Positions 15,160 through 22,381 of a stretch of 26,456 bases of DNA are shown in pieces (position 1 is the first letter of the stretch; the number at the start of each line of letters is the position of its first letter). Made by a program: the position numbers and the translations under genes. The notes under the pieces are model-generated. The model had not been told where the DNA came from. It saw only the letters and a program-made list of their open reading frames with translations, and searched no databases. This DNA is from Chloroflexi bacterium UBA6077 (GTDB lineage: Bacteria; Chloroflexota; UBA6077): positions 1 to 26,456 of the forward strand of contig DIXP01000049.1 of NCBI GenBank assembly GCA_002436065.1, written 5' to 3'.

Positions 15160-16067
15160 TTCGTTACCGCTGGCAAGGCTCCAAGCTGGAGGGCCGTGGC
15201 GATAGCCATCTGAGTGAACAGCCTCACCAGCGGACTCTGAGACCGCCCTGACCTCGTAATCAGACCCACGTCTCGGTACAGGGGAGGCGCCAGCGGCCGA
15301 GTAATTAGGCCTGTGCCGAGCGCGGGCCTCACCACGCTCATCCCACCGAGGATAGCCACTCCAAGGCCTGCCCGAACGGCATCTTTTCGCGCCTGCGCCG
15401 ATTCCAACTCGAACACCGCCGTAGGCGCCCCACCCTCGCTCTCGAGGGCCTCGTCCACCAACCGCCAGGTATTCTGGCCCCGGCGCGCGGTCACCAGCCG
15501 CTCATTGCGCAGCAGTTTGACGGGGACCTTGCGGTGGGAGGCAAGTGGGTGTTGAGCCGGCATGGTGAGGACCAACTGCTCGCGAAAGAGCGGGGATAGC
15601 ACGAAGCCAGACAGCGGGACGGGCAGCGTCACCATGGCGGCATCCACACTCCCCTCTCGCAGGGCCCGCAGGGCGTCCCCTGTCTTGAGGGTCGCAACGG
15701 ATATCGATAGCAGTGGGTAGGAAGCATGGACGGCGGCCAGGATCGCGGGCATCAGGTAGACACTGGCACCGTCGAAACAGGATATGGATAGGCTCCCCTT
15801 GCAGGACTCCGCCTGCTCCGAAATGGCACGCCGGGCCTCCTGGATCTCATCAATCACCCGCTGAGCATATGCCGCCAGGGTGTGTCCTTGGGGGGTCAGC
15901 GCCACGCGGCGTCCAGTGCGCTCGAAGAGGACCACCCCCAATTCCCGCTCCAGGCTCTGAATCTGGCGACTGAGAGCAGACTGAGACAGGCAGACTCGCT
16001 CGGCAGCACGACCGAAGTGCAGAGTAGCGGATAGGACGAGAAAGGACTCAAGTTGCCGAAGTTCCAT
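15156..16067 (-). CDS. LysR-family transcriptional regulator
   Basis: The 303-aa protein has the standard LysR length and layout. The N-terminal winged helix-turn-helix (residues 1-60) reads M-E-L-R-Q-L-E-S-F through F-G-R-A-A-E-R-V-C-L-S-Q-S-A-L-S-R-Q-I to L-F-E-R-T-G-R-R-V-x-L-T-P-Q-G. A periplasmic-binding-protein-like effector domain (about 90-300) follows. I chose ATG 16067 because LysR proteins start with this M-E-L-R-Q-L segment; a GTG 20 codons upstream is less likely. It is divergent from the Bug/TctC-type receptor gene and probably controls it, and perhaps the downstream catabolic genes, in response to a small organic acid. A promoter with TTGACT-17-TATAAG lies just upstream. The 3' end overlaps the convergent Rieske gene. 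Confidence 0.93.
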   Translation of the reverse strand: MELRQLESFLVLSATLHFGRAAERVCLSQSALSRQIQSLERELGVVLFERTGRRVALTPQGHTLAAYAQRVIDEIQEARRAISEQAESCKGSLSISCFDGASVYLMPAILAAVHASYPLLSISVATLKTGDALRALREGSVDAAMVTLPVPLSGFVLSPLFREQLVLTMPAQHPLASHRKVPVKLLRNERLVTARRGQNTWRLVDEALESEGGAPTAVFELESAQARKDAVRAGLGVAILGGMSVVRPALGTGLITRPLAPPLYRDVGLITRSGRSQSPLVRLFTQMAIATALQLGALPAVTN

Positions 16068-16109
16068 ACTCGATGTGTCCCGTGCATCAGTCAAATGACG
16101 AGGACGCTC

Positions 16110-16137
16110 TTGTACCTGAGACGCCACTACTTATACT
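16110..16137 (+). promoter_or_regulatory. candidate divergent promoter of the receptor gene, TTGTAC-16-TATACT
   Basis: TTGTAC (16110-16115) and TATACT (16132-16137) are 16 bases apart on the plus strand. The -10 overlaps the lysR -10, so occupancy by one polymerase or by LysR could exclude the other. The resulting leader is long, about 190 bases. Confidence 0.4.
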
Positions 16138-16158
16138 CGCTACATGGGTGGGAGTCAA
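16130..16158 (-). promoter_or_regulatory. lysR promoter, TTGACT-17-TATAAG
   Basis: On the minus strand TTGACT (16158-16153) and TATAAG (16135-16130) have the ideal 17-base spacing, giving a start near 16123 and a 56-base leader to ATG 16067. The -10 overlaps the -10 of a candidate promoter pointing the other way, as is common for autoregulated LysR genes. Confidence 0.55.
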
Positions 16159-16331
16159 CGCTCCAGAGGGAAAGGAGGTGTAGACCAAGCCGCTAATCCT
16201 TCGGACGGCAGTAGGAGAGGTGTGGCAGCACCGAGAGGGATGCCGAGACCGTCTGCTATGGAGGGGATTTCGGGATCTGGGACTGGACGGCATCGGCCGT
16301 TCGTTCGAGGAAGGAATTGAGAGGATAGACC

Positions 16332-17309
16332 ATGCGATCCCCGAGAATTCTGTGCTTGGTACTGTTGGAGGCCACCGTAGCGTTCGTGCTTGCCACAGGC
16401 TGTGGTCGGGCTGGGGCAGGTATCTATCCGACGAAGCCAATCGAGGCCGTGTGCCACGGTGCGGCGGGCTCATCCGCCGACGTACTGCTTCGCACCATGG
16501 CCGACATAGTTGAGAAGGAAAAGATCCTTCCTCAACCGATGGCCGTGGTCAACAAGGAGGGGGGGAGCGGCGCCGTCGCCTTCGCATACGTTGTCGAGAA
16601 GAAGGAAGACCCCTACACATTGGTGAACGCGCCGCCTATCTTCCTCACGACGCCATACACCCAGGGGCTGAAGTTCAGCTACAAGGACTTCACCCCCATT
16701 GCCAACCTGATCTTCGAGAAGACCCTCTTCGTCGTCCGGTCGGACTCCCCCTTCAAGAGCCTCAAGGACATCATCGAGACCGCCAAAGCGAAGCCAAATA
16801 CCCTGAACCAGGGCGGCGGCGCGGTGACCGCGATGGACAACTACATTAGGGGGATAATCCAGCAACAGACAGGTGCCCAATGGAAGTTCGTCTCCTTCAC
16901 AGGGAGCGACGGAGCTACCACCGCGACCCTGGGCGGCAACGTGGATTTCTGCAGCCCGAATCCCAGCGAGGTCATGGAGTTGATCCGCGCTGGAAAGCTC
17001 CGCCCACTGGCCACCACTCGGAAGATCGCGAGCCTGCCTGATGTCCCTACCCTCGATGAGCTGGGCTTCCCGTTCGCAATCAAGCACTTCCGGGGCATCA
17101 TGGCGCCGAGCGGCATCTCGGCTGAGGCCAAGAAGACGCTGGAGGAAGCCTACGGCAAGGCCGTCAAGACCGAAAGATGGAAGAGGTATCTAGAGGAAAC
17201 ACAGGTGGACGACGGCTTCATGGCGGGGGACGAGTTCGGCAAGCTGTTGGTCGATATGGACAAGGTGCTCGCAGATCTGACTGACAGCCTGGGTCTGAAG
17301 AAGAAGTAG
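16332..17309 (+). CDS. Bug/TctC-type tripartite tricarboxylate transporter receptor, lipoprotein
   Basis: The 325-aa protein belongs to the Bug (TctC) family of extracytoplasmic solute receptors that bind carboxylates, aromatic acids or similar anions. A hydrophobic signal ends at A-T-G-C24, a plausible lipobox. The mature part has family landmarks: Y-P-T-K-P-I-E near the start, G-G-S-G-A-V-A-F after the first lobe, T-L-N-Q-G-G-G-A-V-T around the ligand site, F-V-S-F-T-G-S-D-G-A-T-T-A-T-L-G-G-N-V-D and L-R-P-L-A-T-T-R with L-P-D-V-P-T-L-D-E-L-G. ATG 16332 follows AGAGGA. No TctA or TctB permease gene is in the window, so it is an orphan receptor here, or partners with permease subunits elsewhere. 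It is divergent from the LysR gene and followed by a strong hairpin. The ligand cannot be predicted. Confidence 0.92.
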   Translation: MRSPRILCLVLLEATVAFVLATGCGRAGAGIYPTKPIEAVCHGAAGSSADVLLRTMADIVEKEKILPQPMAVVNKEGGSGAVAFAYVVEKKEDPYTLVNAPPIFLTTPYTQGLKFSYKDFTPIANLIFEKTLFVVRSDSPFKSLKDIIETAKAKPNTLNQGGGAVTAMDNYIRGIIQQQTGAQWKFVSFTGSDGATTATLGGNVDFCSPNPSEVMELIRAGKLRPLATTRKIASLPDVPTLDELGFPFAIKHFRGIMAPSGISAEAKKTLEEAYGKAVKTERWKRYLEETQVDDGFMAGDEFGKLLVDMDKVLADLTDSLGLKKK

Positions 17310-17322
17310 ACACGCTACAGGG

Positions 17323-17372
17323 CAACCACGGTGAAGCCCCCAGCGTTCTCGCTGGGGGCTTCACCGTGGTTG
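17323..17372 (+). terminator. perfect 23-bp stem-loop, terminator of the receptor gene
   Basis: Bases 17323-17345 and 17350-17372 pair perfectly (23 bp) around a TTCT tetraloop, starting 14 bases after the receptor stop codon. No run of T follows (GCATCTCC), so any termination would rely on the stem alone. Confidence 0.75.
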
Positions 17373-17422
17373 GCATCTCCAACCCATGCACTCGGAGCAT
17401 GGGTGGCATGAAGAGAAAGCGC

Positions 17423-17450
17423 TTGCTACACAGGCTGCGCCCTCTATACT
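17423..17450 (+). promoter_or_regulatory. promoter of the oxidoreductase operon, TTGCTA-16-TATACT
   Basis: TTGCTA (17423-17428) and TATACT (17445-17450), 16 bases apart, lie between the receptor terminator and the gamma-delta subunit gene. Initiation near 17457 gives a ~118-base leader. Confidence 0.5.
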
Positions 17451-17517
17451 GGCGATATTGAGGTTGATCCGCGTCCCATCCATAGCTCGCAGCCCTCAGC
17501 CATAGGCGGGAGGCGCT

Positions 17518-17544
17518 CCGCCTGGAAGCTATCTCTTCCAGCGG
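17518..17544 (+). promoter_or_regulatory. leader stem-loop upstream of the gamma-delta subunit gene
   Basis: CCGC-(C)-TGGAAG and CTTCCA-GCGG form a 10-bp stem with one bulged base and a 6-base loop, about 30 bases before the GTG start and within the predicted leader. It may affect mRNA stability or translation; no known riboswitch is recognised. Confidence 0.35.
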
Positions 17545-17574
17545 CGAAACCCATGTAGCGTCGGAGGCTTGAAG

Positions 17575-18576
17575 GTGATCCAAGAGATAAACCTGGCATG
17601 CATGTCGGGACAGGGTTCCGTACAGGCCATGGAGTTGCTATCCAAAGCCTACTTCATACGGCACGGGTACTTCGTCAAGTCCCAGGTCTTCCCAGGGCCT
17701 CGTGCCCGAAGCGCACCGGTAGTGTGCTACATCAAGATTAGCGACAGTCCTATCAACTCCATATCGGCCAACTACCACCCGAGTGAGGTGCTGGTTTTCT
17801 GGGATGGCCTGTTTCGGGTTGTCGCGAACGACGCCCACGGCATCGTCTCCGATGCGATCGGGCGACTGCAATCAGGGCTGTTCGTCGTGAACACTCCCCT
17901 GCCGCCAGAGGACGTGGATATCCCGTTTGCCTTCAGTGGGACCATCGCCACGGTAGATGCGGACCGGATCGTGACCAAGTACCTGCGGAGGGATCCACCT
18001 CCGGTGGGCACCGCCCTGGTTGGAGCATACGCGGCGGTCACAGGCAAGCTGCCCCTCGCTCTGCTCGAGGGGTTGATGCGGGAACGGTTTCCAGGGAACA
18101 ACGGCCAGAGAAACGCCGAAGCGATGCAGGAGGCGTTTGAGACGGTCAAGGTGGAGCGGGGCTATCGCAGTCGATCCAGCAAGACCGTGCCTGAGACAGA
18201 CCCGATCGATCCCCAAAGCCTGCCGGAGTACTCTCCTATCGAGAAGGGCACCATGCGAGGCTACACCCAGGGCGGCGCCAACATCCTCCGTGCCAAGATA
18301 CCGGTCTGCGACGACAACCGCTGCCTCTGCAAGGGTGTCTGCTTAAGTGAAGCGATGTGTCCCGACAACACAGGGTTCATTGCACGATGGACGACCGCCG
18401 ACGGGCAGAAGAGGCAGGGATACCGGATCGACGTCGACTACTGTCGCGGCTGTGGCACATGTGCCGAGATCTGCCCGTACGGGGCAATCGGCAGGGTTCC
18501 AGAGCGCGAGGTGCTAGCCACTAACCCGACCTATGAAGGGATCACAGTAGCCCCCTTCTGGAAGCGAGGAGACTGA
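17575..18576 (+). CDS. 2-oxoacid:ferredoxin oxidoreductase, fused gamma-delta subunit
   Basis: The 333-aa subunit joins a gamma domain to a ferredoxin-like delta domain. The gamma part (about 1-185) shows M-S-G-Q-G-S near the N-terminus and the P-R-A-R-S-A-P-V segment with K-I-S-D-S-P-I. The delta part (about 240-325) has one canonical [4Fe-4S] motif, C290-R-G-C293-G-T-C296-A-E-I-C300-P. The other is unusual: C245, C250, C252, C256 and C262-P do not follow CxxCxxCxxxCP. This gamma-delta fusion is the arrangement of oxalate oxidoreductase of Moorella; pyruvate enzymes usually have either four subunits or one chain. GTG 17575 is preferred over TTG 17569 because GGAGG (17563-17567) is 7 bases upstream of it. 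The stop TGA shares its A with the ATG of the alpha gene, implying translational coupling. Confidence 0.9.
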   Translation: MIQEINLACMSGQGSVQAMELLSKAYFIRHGYFVKSQVFPGPRARSAPVVCYIKISDSPINSISANYHPSEVLVFWDGLFRVVANDAHGIVSDAIGRLQSGLFVVNTPLPPEDVDIPFAFSGTIATVDADRIVTKYLRRDPPPVGTALVGAYAAVTGKLPLALLEGLMRERFPGNNGQRNAEAMQEAFETVKVERGYRSRSSKTVPETDPIDPQSLPEYSPIEKGTMRGYTQGGANILRAKIPVCDDNRCLCKGVCLSEAMCPDNTGFIARWTTADGQKRQGYRIDVDYCRGCGTCAEICPYGAIGRVPEREVLATNPTYEGITVAPFWKRGD

Positions 18577-19811
18577 TGATAGAGGTCGCCAGGGTTGAAC
18601 GCCAGCAGACCGACACCCAGATCTTGACGGGCAACGAGGCCGCTGCGGAGGCCGCCAAGCTCGCACGGGTGGGCGTGGTCGCCTTCTTCCCCATCGGACC
18701 ATCAGACGAGGTGTGCGAGGAGTTGGTGAAGATGATCCGGGCAGGCAAATTGGACGCCCGCGTGCTCGACCTGCCCAACGAGCGGAGCACAGTGAACGCC
18801 CAGATCGTGGCGACTCAGGCCGGCGTCCGCAGCATCTTCGCAACCAACTCCGAGGGTTTGGTCTTCGCCTACCAACAGCTGTTCTGGTCCGCCTACGCTC
18901 GGGTGCCCATCGTGGTGTGCGTATCTCATCGAGCCATGGAGCCCCCGACAGTCATCACCCCGGACGACCACGACACCATCATCTTTCGAGACACAGGGTG
19001 GATGCAGTTCTATTGCGAGAACCCGCAGGACGTCTTGGACACTCTGCTCCAGGCATACTGGGTGGCCGAGCGCCAAGACGTCCTGCTGCCAGCCTTCGTG
19101 ACCTGCGCTGGATGGGAGGTATCCCATGGCAGCTCCCCTGTGGCGGTGCCTACTCAGCAGCAGGTTGACCAATTCCTACCCCGCCTGCAACTCCCGCCAG
19201 GTCAAGACTTCCTCTCGCCGGAGTTCGACTTCGCCCAGTTCTACTCCAAGCGCCCGGGGGTCACACGTGGTTTCCACCCAGCATATATGGAGTTGCGGTA
19301 CAAGGTGGACCGAGCGCTCAACGACACGGCTAAGGCGGCGATCAAGGAAGCGCATCAGGAGTACGTACGCATCATGGGCCGCGGGTATGGAGGAGTGCTG
19401 GAGAGCTACAAGACCGATGACGCGGACGTGGTTCTAGTCTCCATGGGCAACATCGCCGCGCTGGCAAGGAATGTGGTGGACCAACTTCGGAGCGCGGGCG
19501 CAGCGGTGGGGTCGGTGAAGCTGCGCACCCTGCGCCCATTCCCAGGGGAGGAACTGCGCGGCCTGCTAGGCAAGGCGAAGGTAGTACTGGTACTGGACCG
19601 CAACCCCGTCTACGCCCTGACTCACGAGCTGAGATCGGCTCTCTATGGGATGAATCCGGCCCCGCAGATCGCGGGGAGGGTGATCGCGCTGGGCGGGCGG
19701 GACTTCACATCGCTTGATCTTGCCGAGTTGTGTTATGAGGCATTCCAGATCGCCAGGACGGGTCGGGCCGAGCACGAGGTGCAGTGGCGCTTCCGTGTGG
19801 CCAAGGGATGA
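18576..19811 (+). CDS. 2-oxoacid:ferredoxin oxidoreductase, alpha subunit
   Basis: The 411-aa protein is a PorA-type alpha subunit. It provides the pyrimidine-binding half of the thiamine diphosphate site, starting with L-T-G-N-E-A-A-A-E-A-A (17-27), and continues with A-T-N-S-E-G-L-V-F-A-Y-Q. The C-terminal part contains V-L-V-S-M-G-N-I-A and the R-T-L-R-P-F-P-G-E-E-L motif of the family. Pyruvate enzymes have a Y-P-I-T-P-S segment whose Thr contacts the substrate carboxylate; here it reads F-P-I-G41-P-S, so the Thr is missing and a substrate other than pyruvate is likely (inference). The gene starts one base inside the gamma-delta stop codon. After its stop, 160 bases of repeat sequence separate it from the beta gene, an unexpected gap in a tight operon. 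Confidence 0.93.
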   Translation: MIEVARVERQQTDTQILTGNEAAAEAAKLARVGVVAFFPIGPSDEVCEELVKMIRAGKLDARVLDLPNERSTVNAQIVATQAGVRSIFATNSEGLVFAYQQLFWSAYARVPIVVCVSHRAMEPPTVITPDDHDTIIFRDTGWMQFYCENPQDVLDTLLQAYWVAERQDVLLPAFVTCAGWEVSHGSSPVAVPTQQQVDQFLPRLQLPPGQDFLSPEFDFAQFYSKRPGVTRGFHPAYMELRYKVDRALNDTAKAAIKEAHQEYVRIMGRGYGGVLESYKTDDADVVLVSMGNIAALARNVVDQLRSAGAAVGSVKLRTLRPFPGEELRGLLGKAKVVLVLDRNPVYALTHELRSALYGMNPAPQIAGRVIALGGRDFTSLDLAELCYEAFQIARTGRAEHEVQWRFRVAKG

Positions 19812-19817
19812 TTGACG

Positions 19818-19854
19818 CTCCCTCTCCCTGCGGGAGAGGGTCGGGGTGAGGGGA
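19818..19854. repeat. CCCTCTCCC/GGGAGAGGG repeat, first copy
   Basis: CCCTCTCCC (19820-19828) and GGGAGAGGG (19832-19840) form a perfect 9-bp hairpin with a 3-base loop, followed by TCGGGGTGAGGG. This is a widespread intergenic repeat type in GC-rich genomes. The reverse complement of its right part matches 19899-19919 at 18 of 21 positions. Confidence 0.7.
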
Positions 19855-19898
19855 GCCTGTTGCTCCTCTCCCAAGTCGGCCCTCACTACCTGGACGGG

Positions 19899-19932
19899 CC
19901 CTCACCCTGTCCCTCTCCCAGAGGGAGAAGGG
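19899..19932. repeat. CCCTCTCCC/GGGAGAGGG repeat, inverted second copy
   Basis: CCCTCACCCTGT leads into CCCTCTCCC (19911-19919) and GGGAGAAGGG (19923-19932). It is the same element as 19818-19854 in opposite orientation, so together they form a larger inverted repeat with a ~45-base centre. Confidence 0.65.
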
Positions 19933-19944
19933 ACTCCTTTACAG

Positions 19945-19963
19945 CCTCTCCCACGGGGAGAGG
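19945..19963 (+). promoter_or_regulatory. stem-loop covering the beta-subunit ribosome-binding site
   Basis: CCTCTCCC (19945-19952) and GGGAGAGG (19956-19963) form an 8-bp hairpin, the third of the same repeat family. The 3' arm is the purine-rich ribosome-binding site (GGGAGAGGGG, ending 6 bases before ATG 19972), so folding would block translation of the beta subunit. Confidence 0.5.
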
Positions 19964-19971
19964 GGACATAC

Positions 19972-20883
19972 ATGGAGGTATCGGCCGTGAAGATGGTCCT
20001 GGAAACCGACACACAGGCCACCTACAGAAACGTGGACAGCAACCAGTGTCCGGGCTGCCCGTCCAACCTGGCGACCAAGCTGATAATGAACACCGTATTC
20101 CAGAGCTGCGAGCAGCGAGGTCAGAAGCCGATCATCTTTGGCCAGGGCTGTGGCATAGGGCGTAATTTCTTGCAGAGGAGCGGGATTGGCACCCACGATA
20201 GCGCCTGCGTCGCCCTGCGGGCGGCCATGGAGGTCCGGGGGATCGACCGGCCCATTGTGGTTATCGACGGCGACGGCCAACTGGACATGGGTTTCGACGA
20301 CTTCACCGGAGCTTTCCAACTGGGCTACCCATACGTGCACATCGTCTGCGACAACCAGTCCTACGCGGCCAGCGGCAGCCATGCCACTGGCATGACGGAC
20401 ATGCTGGCCCGAGTGAGCACTCGCGTGACCGGGCGAGTTGGGAAGCCCGATGGTCGCATCGTGATGCGAAAGCAGCCAGCGATGATGATCATGTTCAGCG
20501 GAGCGCGCTATTCCGCCACTGCCTCGCCGGTCCACCTGAAGGATTTCGAACGCAAGATCATCAACGCCCTCGACAATCCTCCAGCCTTCATCCAGGTGAT
20601 CGCCCCGTGCAACATGTCGTGGGGATACAACGACGACCAGAACGCCCACATCACCAGGCTGGCCGTCAGGAGCGGCATCTGGCCGCTATGGGAGTGGATG
20701 GGGGGAGCATTCCGTAGAACGGTGCCGCATCGAGAGGATCGGGGCGACGAGTCGCTGCGGGAATACACGAAGGCCCAGCGCCGATACGCCCACCTCACGG
20801 ACGAGGACATACAGGCGATGAGGGGCTACGTAGCGGAGCTGAACAATCTTGTGGACCGGATGGCCGTGGCTTTTCCTGGATAG
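19972..20883 (+). CDS. 2-oxoacid:ferredoxin oxidoreductase, beta subunit
   Basis: The 303-aa PorB-type subunit binds the thiamine diphosphate diphosphate group and the proximal [4Fe-4S] cluster. The TPP motif is G100-D-G102 followed 25 residues later by D127-N-Q-S-Y-A-A-S-G. Cluster cysteines are C26-P-G-C29, C60 in G-Q-G-C-G and one in A-P-C-N near 218. With the other two subunits it would decarboxylate a 2-oxoacid, form an acyl-CoA (or CO2 only, if oxalate-like) and reduce ferredoxin. ATG 19972 is preceded by a strong purine-rich ribosome-binding site lying in a hairpin; the frame is open further upstream into the repeat but that part is not protein-like. The CoA ligase gene follows after 21 bases. 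Confidence 0.93.
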   Translation: MEVSAVKMVLETDTQATYRNVDSNQCPGCPSNLATKLIMNTVFQSCEQRGQKPIIFGQGCGIGRNFLQRSGIGTHDSACVALRAAMEVRGIDRPIVVIDGDGQLDMGFDDFTGAFQLGYPYVHIVCDNQSYAASGSHATGMTDMLARVSTRVTGRVGKPDGRIVMRKQPAMMIMFSGARYSATASPVHLKDFERKIINALDNPPAFIQVIAPCNMSWGYNDDQNAHITRLAVRSGIWPLWEWMGGAFRRTVPHREDRGDESLREYTKAQRRYAHLTDEDIQAMRGYVAELNNLVDRMAVAFPG

Positions 20884-20904
20884 CTGTATACGAGGAGTGT
20901 GGCA

Positions 20905-22281
20905 ATGGCCGTGGCAATGGCTCGGAGCTTCGAGTACAAGATCAAGCAGCCCTGGGAGTTGAGATCTCGGGAGGAGATCCGCGATCTGCAGTGGAAGAAA
21001 CTGGAGAAGCAGATCGACTACAACTATTCCAGGTCGCCCTTCTACCGAGAGTTGATGGACGGCGCTGGGATCAAGCCCCAGGATGTCCGAAGCTGGGAGG
21101 ACTTCCAGCAGATACCCACCTGGAACAAGGATGTGCAGCGGCAGATTCAGACAAAGGGCGCCGAGGAGTACGGGGACCCCTTCTACTACGTGGGTTGCGC
21201 CGGCAGAGACAAGTTCCTCAGGTTCTCGTCGACTTCGGGGACAACGGGGGTGCCCACCCTGTACACGCTCACGAAGAGCGATATAGCAGTGATGAATGAA
21301 CTGTTCGCCCGAAAGTTCAAGATCATCGGTCTCAAGCCGGGGGACATCGTGGCCCATGGGAAGAGCCTGAGCATGTTCACCGGCGGCGTACCAGCCGTCA
21401 TGGCCCTCATCGATTATGGGGTGGGTGTGGTACCTGTCGGGGCAGACGCCGGAAGCCGCCGCCTGCTGGAGTACACGAGACTGGCCAAGGCCAACGTGCT
21501 CTGGTGCACCCCTTCGCTGTCGGAGTACATGATCGAGCGGTGCCCCGAACTGCTCGGTATCCCAGCGAAGGATCTGGGCATCGAGATCATCATAGGCGGG
21601 GGCGAGCAGGGGCCGGGTATCCCCTCTCTGAAGGAGAGGATAGAGACCTCCTACGGGGCAAGGCTGTTCGACAACATAGGGAGTTCCCACCCATTCCACG
21701 GCGTCTCCTGTCCCGACGGGGTCTACAGGGGAATGCACTGGGTCTCCGAAGACTACTGCATCCTGGAGTTGCTAGATCTGGAGACCAAGAAACCGATCCC
21801 GCTCACCGACGGTGCAATCGGAGAGAAGGTGTTCACCTATCTGGACTGGGAGGGAACGCCGCTCATGCGCTACGCCCTGGGCGACGTGTTCCAGATATTC
21901 TCCGAGCCCTGCCCTTGCGGCGTGAATAGCCCGCGCTTCAAGATCATTGGCCGCGCCGACGACATGCTGATCGTGAAGGGAGTCAACATCTACCCATCGG
22001 CCATCAAGAACTCCCTGGTCAACTTCGCGCCGGCTGTGACCGGCTACTTCAAGATCGTGCTGGATGCCCCGGGTCCCAGGGTCACGCCGCCCCTGTGCCT
22101 CGAGGTGGAGCACGGGCCGGATTGTTGCAGCGCGGACTTGCCCGGACTGGCGGAGAAAATCGTGAAGACGATGAAGGACGCCCACAGGGTCTCACCGAAG
22201 ATCACGTGGCTCCCTCCAAACAGCATCGAACGGTCTTCTCACAAGCAGAAGGTCATAGAGATCCGAAAGCCAGGCCAGTAG
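20905..22281 (+). CDS. phenylacetate-CoA ligase (PaaK)-family adenylate-forming enzyme
   Basis: The 458-aa protein activates a carboxylic acid to its CoA thioester through an acyl-AMP. Family motifs are S108-S-T-S-G-T-T-G-V-P-T (phosphate loop), G-G-G-E-Q-G-P-G, M-R-Y-A-L-G-D-V in the place of the Y-R-T-R-D-L region, G349-R-A-D-D-M-L-I-V-K-G-V-N-I-Y-P (hinge) and a C-terminal S-S-H-K-Q-K-V-I with the probable catalytic Lys. The Cys cluster C-P-C-G before the hinge is also typical. It is about 20 residues longer than PaaK; the real substrate may differ from phenylacetate. ATG 20905 is chosen over the upstream GTG 20899 since GAGGAG lies 7 bases before it. It is 21 bases after the beta subunit gene and is the last gene before a 42-bp palindrome, so its product or substrate probably connects to the 2-oxoacid oxidoreductase. 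Confidence 0.92.
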   Translation: MAVAMARSFEYKIKQPWELRSREEIRDLQWKKLEKQIDYNYSRSPFYRELMDGAGIKPQDVRSWEDFQQIPTWNKDVQRQIQTKGAEEYGDPFYYVGCAGRDKFLRFSSTSGTTGVPTLYTLTKSDIAVMNELFARKFKIIGLKPGDIVAHGKSLSMFTGGVPAVMALIDYGVGVVPVGADAGSRRLLEYTRLAKANVLWCTPSLSEYMIERCPELLGIPAKDLGIEIIIGGGEQGPGIPSLKERIETSYGARLFDNIGSSHPFHGVSCPDGVYRGMHWVSEDYCILELLDLETKKPIPLTDGAIGEKVFTYLDWEGTPLMRYALGDVFQIFSEPCPCGVNSPRFKIIGRADDMLIVKGVNIYPSAIKNSLVNFAPAVTGYFKIVLDAPGPRVTPPLCLEVEHGPDCCSADLPGLAEKIVKTMKDAHRVSPKITWLPPNSIERSSHKQKVIEIRKPGQ

Positions 22282-22299
22282 GAAAGGTCTGCAAATGGA

Positions 22300-22341
22300 A
22301 GCTAGCTGGGGTGACCAATATATTGGTCACCCCAGCTAGCT
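22300..22341 (+). terminator. perfect 42-bp palindrome, terminator of the oxidoreductase-ligase operon
   Basis: Bases 22300-22320 and 22321-22341 are exact reverse complements (21 bp, no spacer; a TATA centre would form the loop). It begins 18 bases after the CoA ligase stop and ends one base before the -35 of a candidate promoter. No T-run follows. Confidence 0.7.
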
Positions 22342-22342
22342 G

Positions 22343-22371
22343 TTGCCACTCAGTATCCACCATTAGATAAT
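22343..22371 (+). promoter_or_regulatory. candidate promoter of the hydrolase gene, TTGCCA-17-GATAAT
   Basis: TTGCCA (22343-22348) and GATAAT (22366-22371) have 17-base spacing. Initiation would be near 22378, only ~4 bases before ATG 22382, which would make the transcript almost leaderless. No ribosome-binding site is seen before that ATG, which agrees. Confidence 0.4.
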
Positions 22372-22381
22372 GAGCTGGCAG

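Noticed and set aside
16332..17309. A complete tripartite tricarboxylate transporter
   Set aside because: Only the receptor is present; no TctA- or TctB-like membrane protein is encoded on either side.
20686..21738. 350-codon minus-strand frame
   Set aside because: Antisense to the beta subunit and CoA ligase genes, both with clear family motifs; the product is unlike any family I know.
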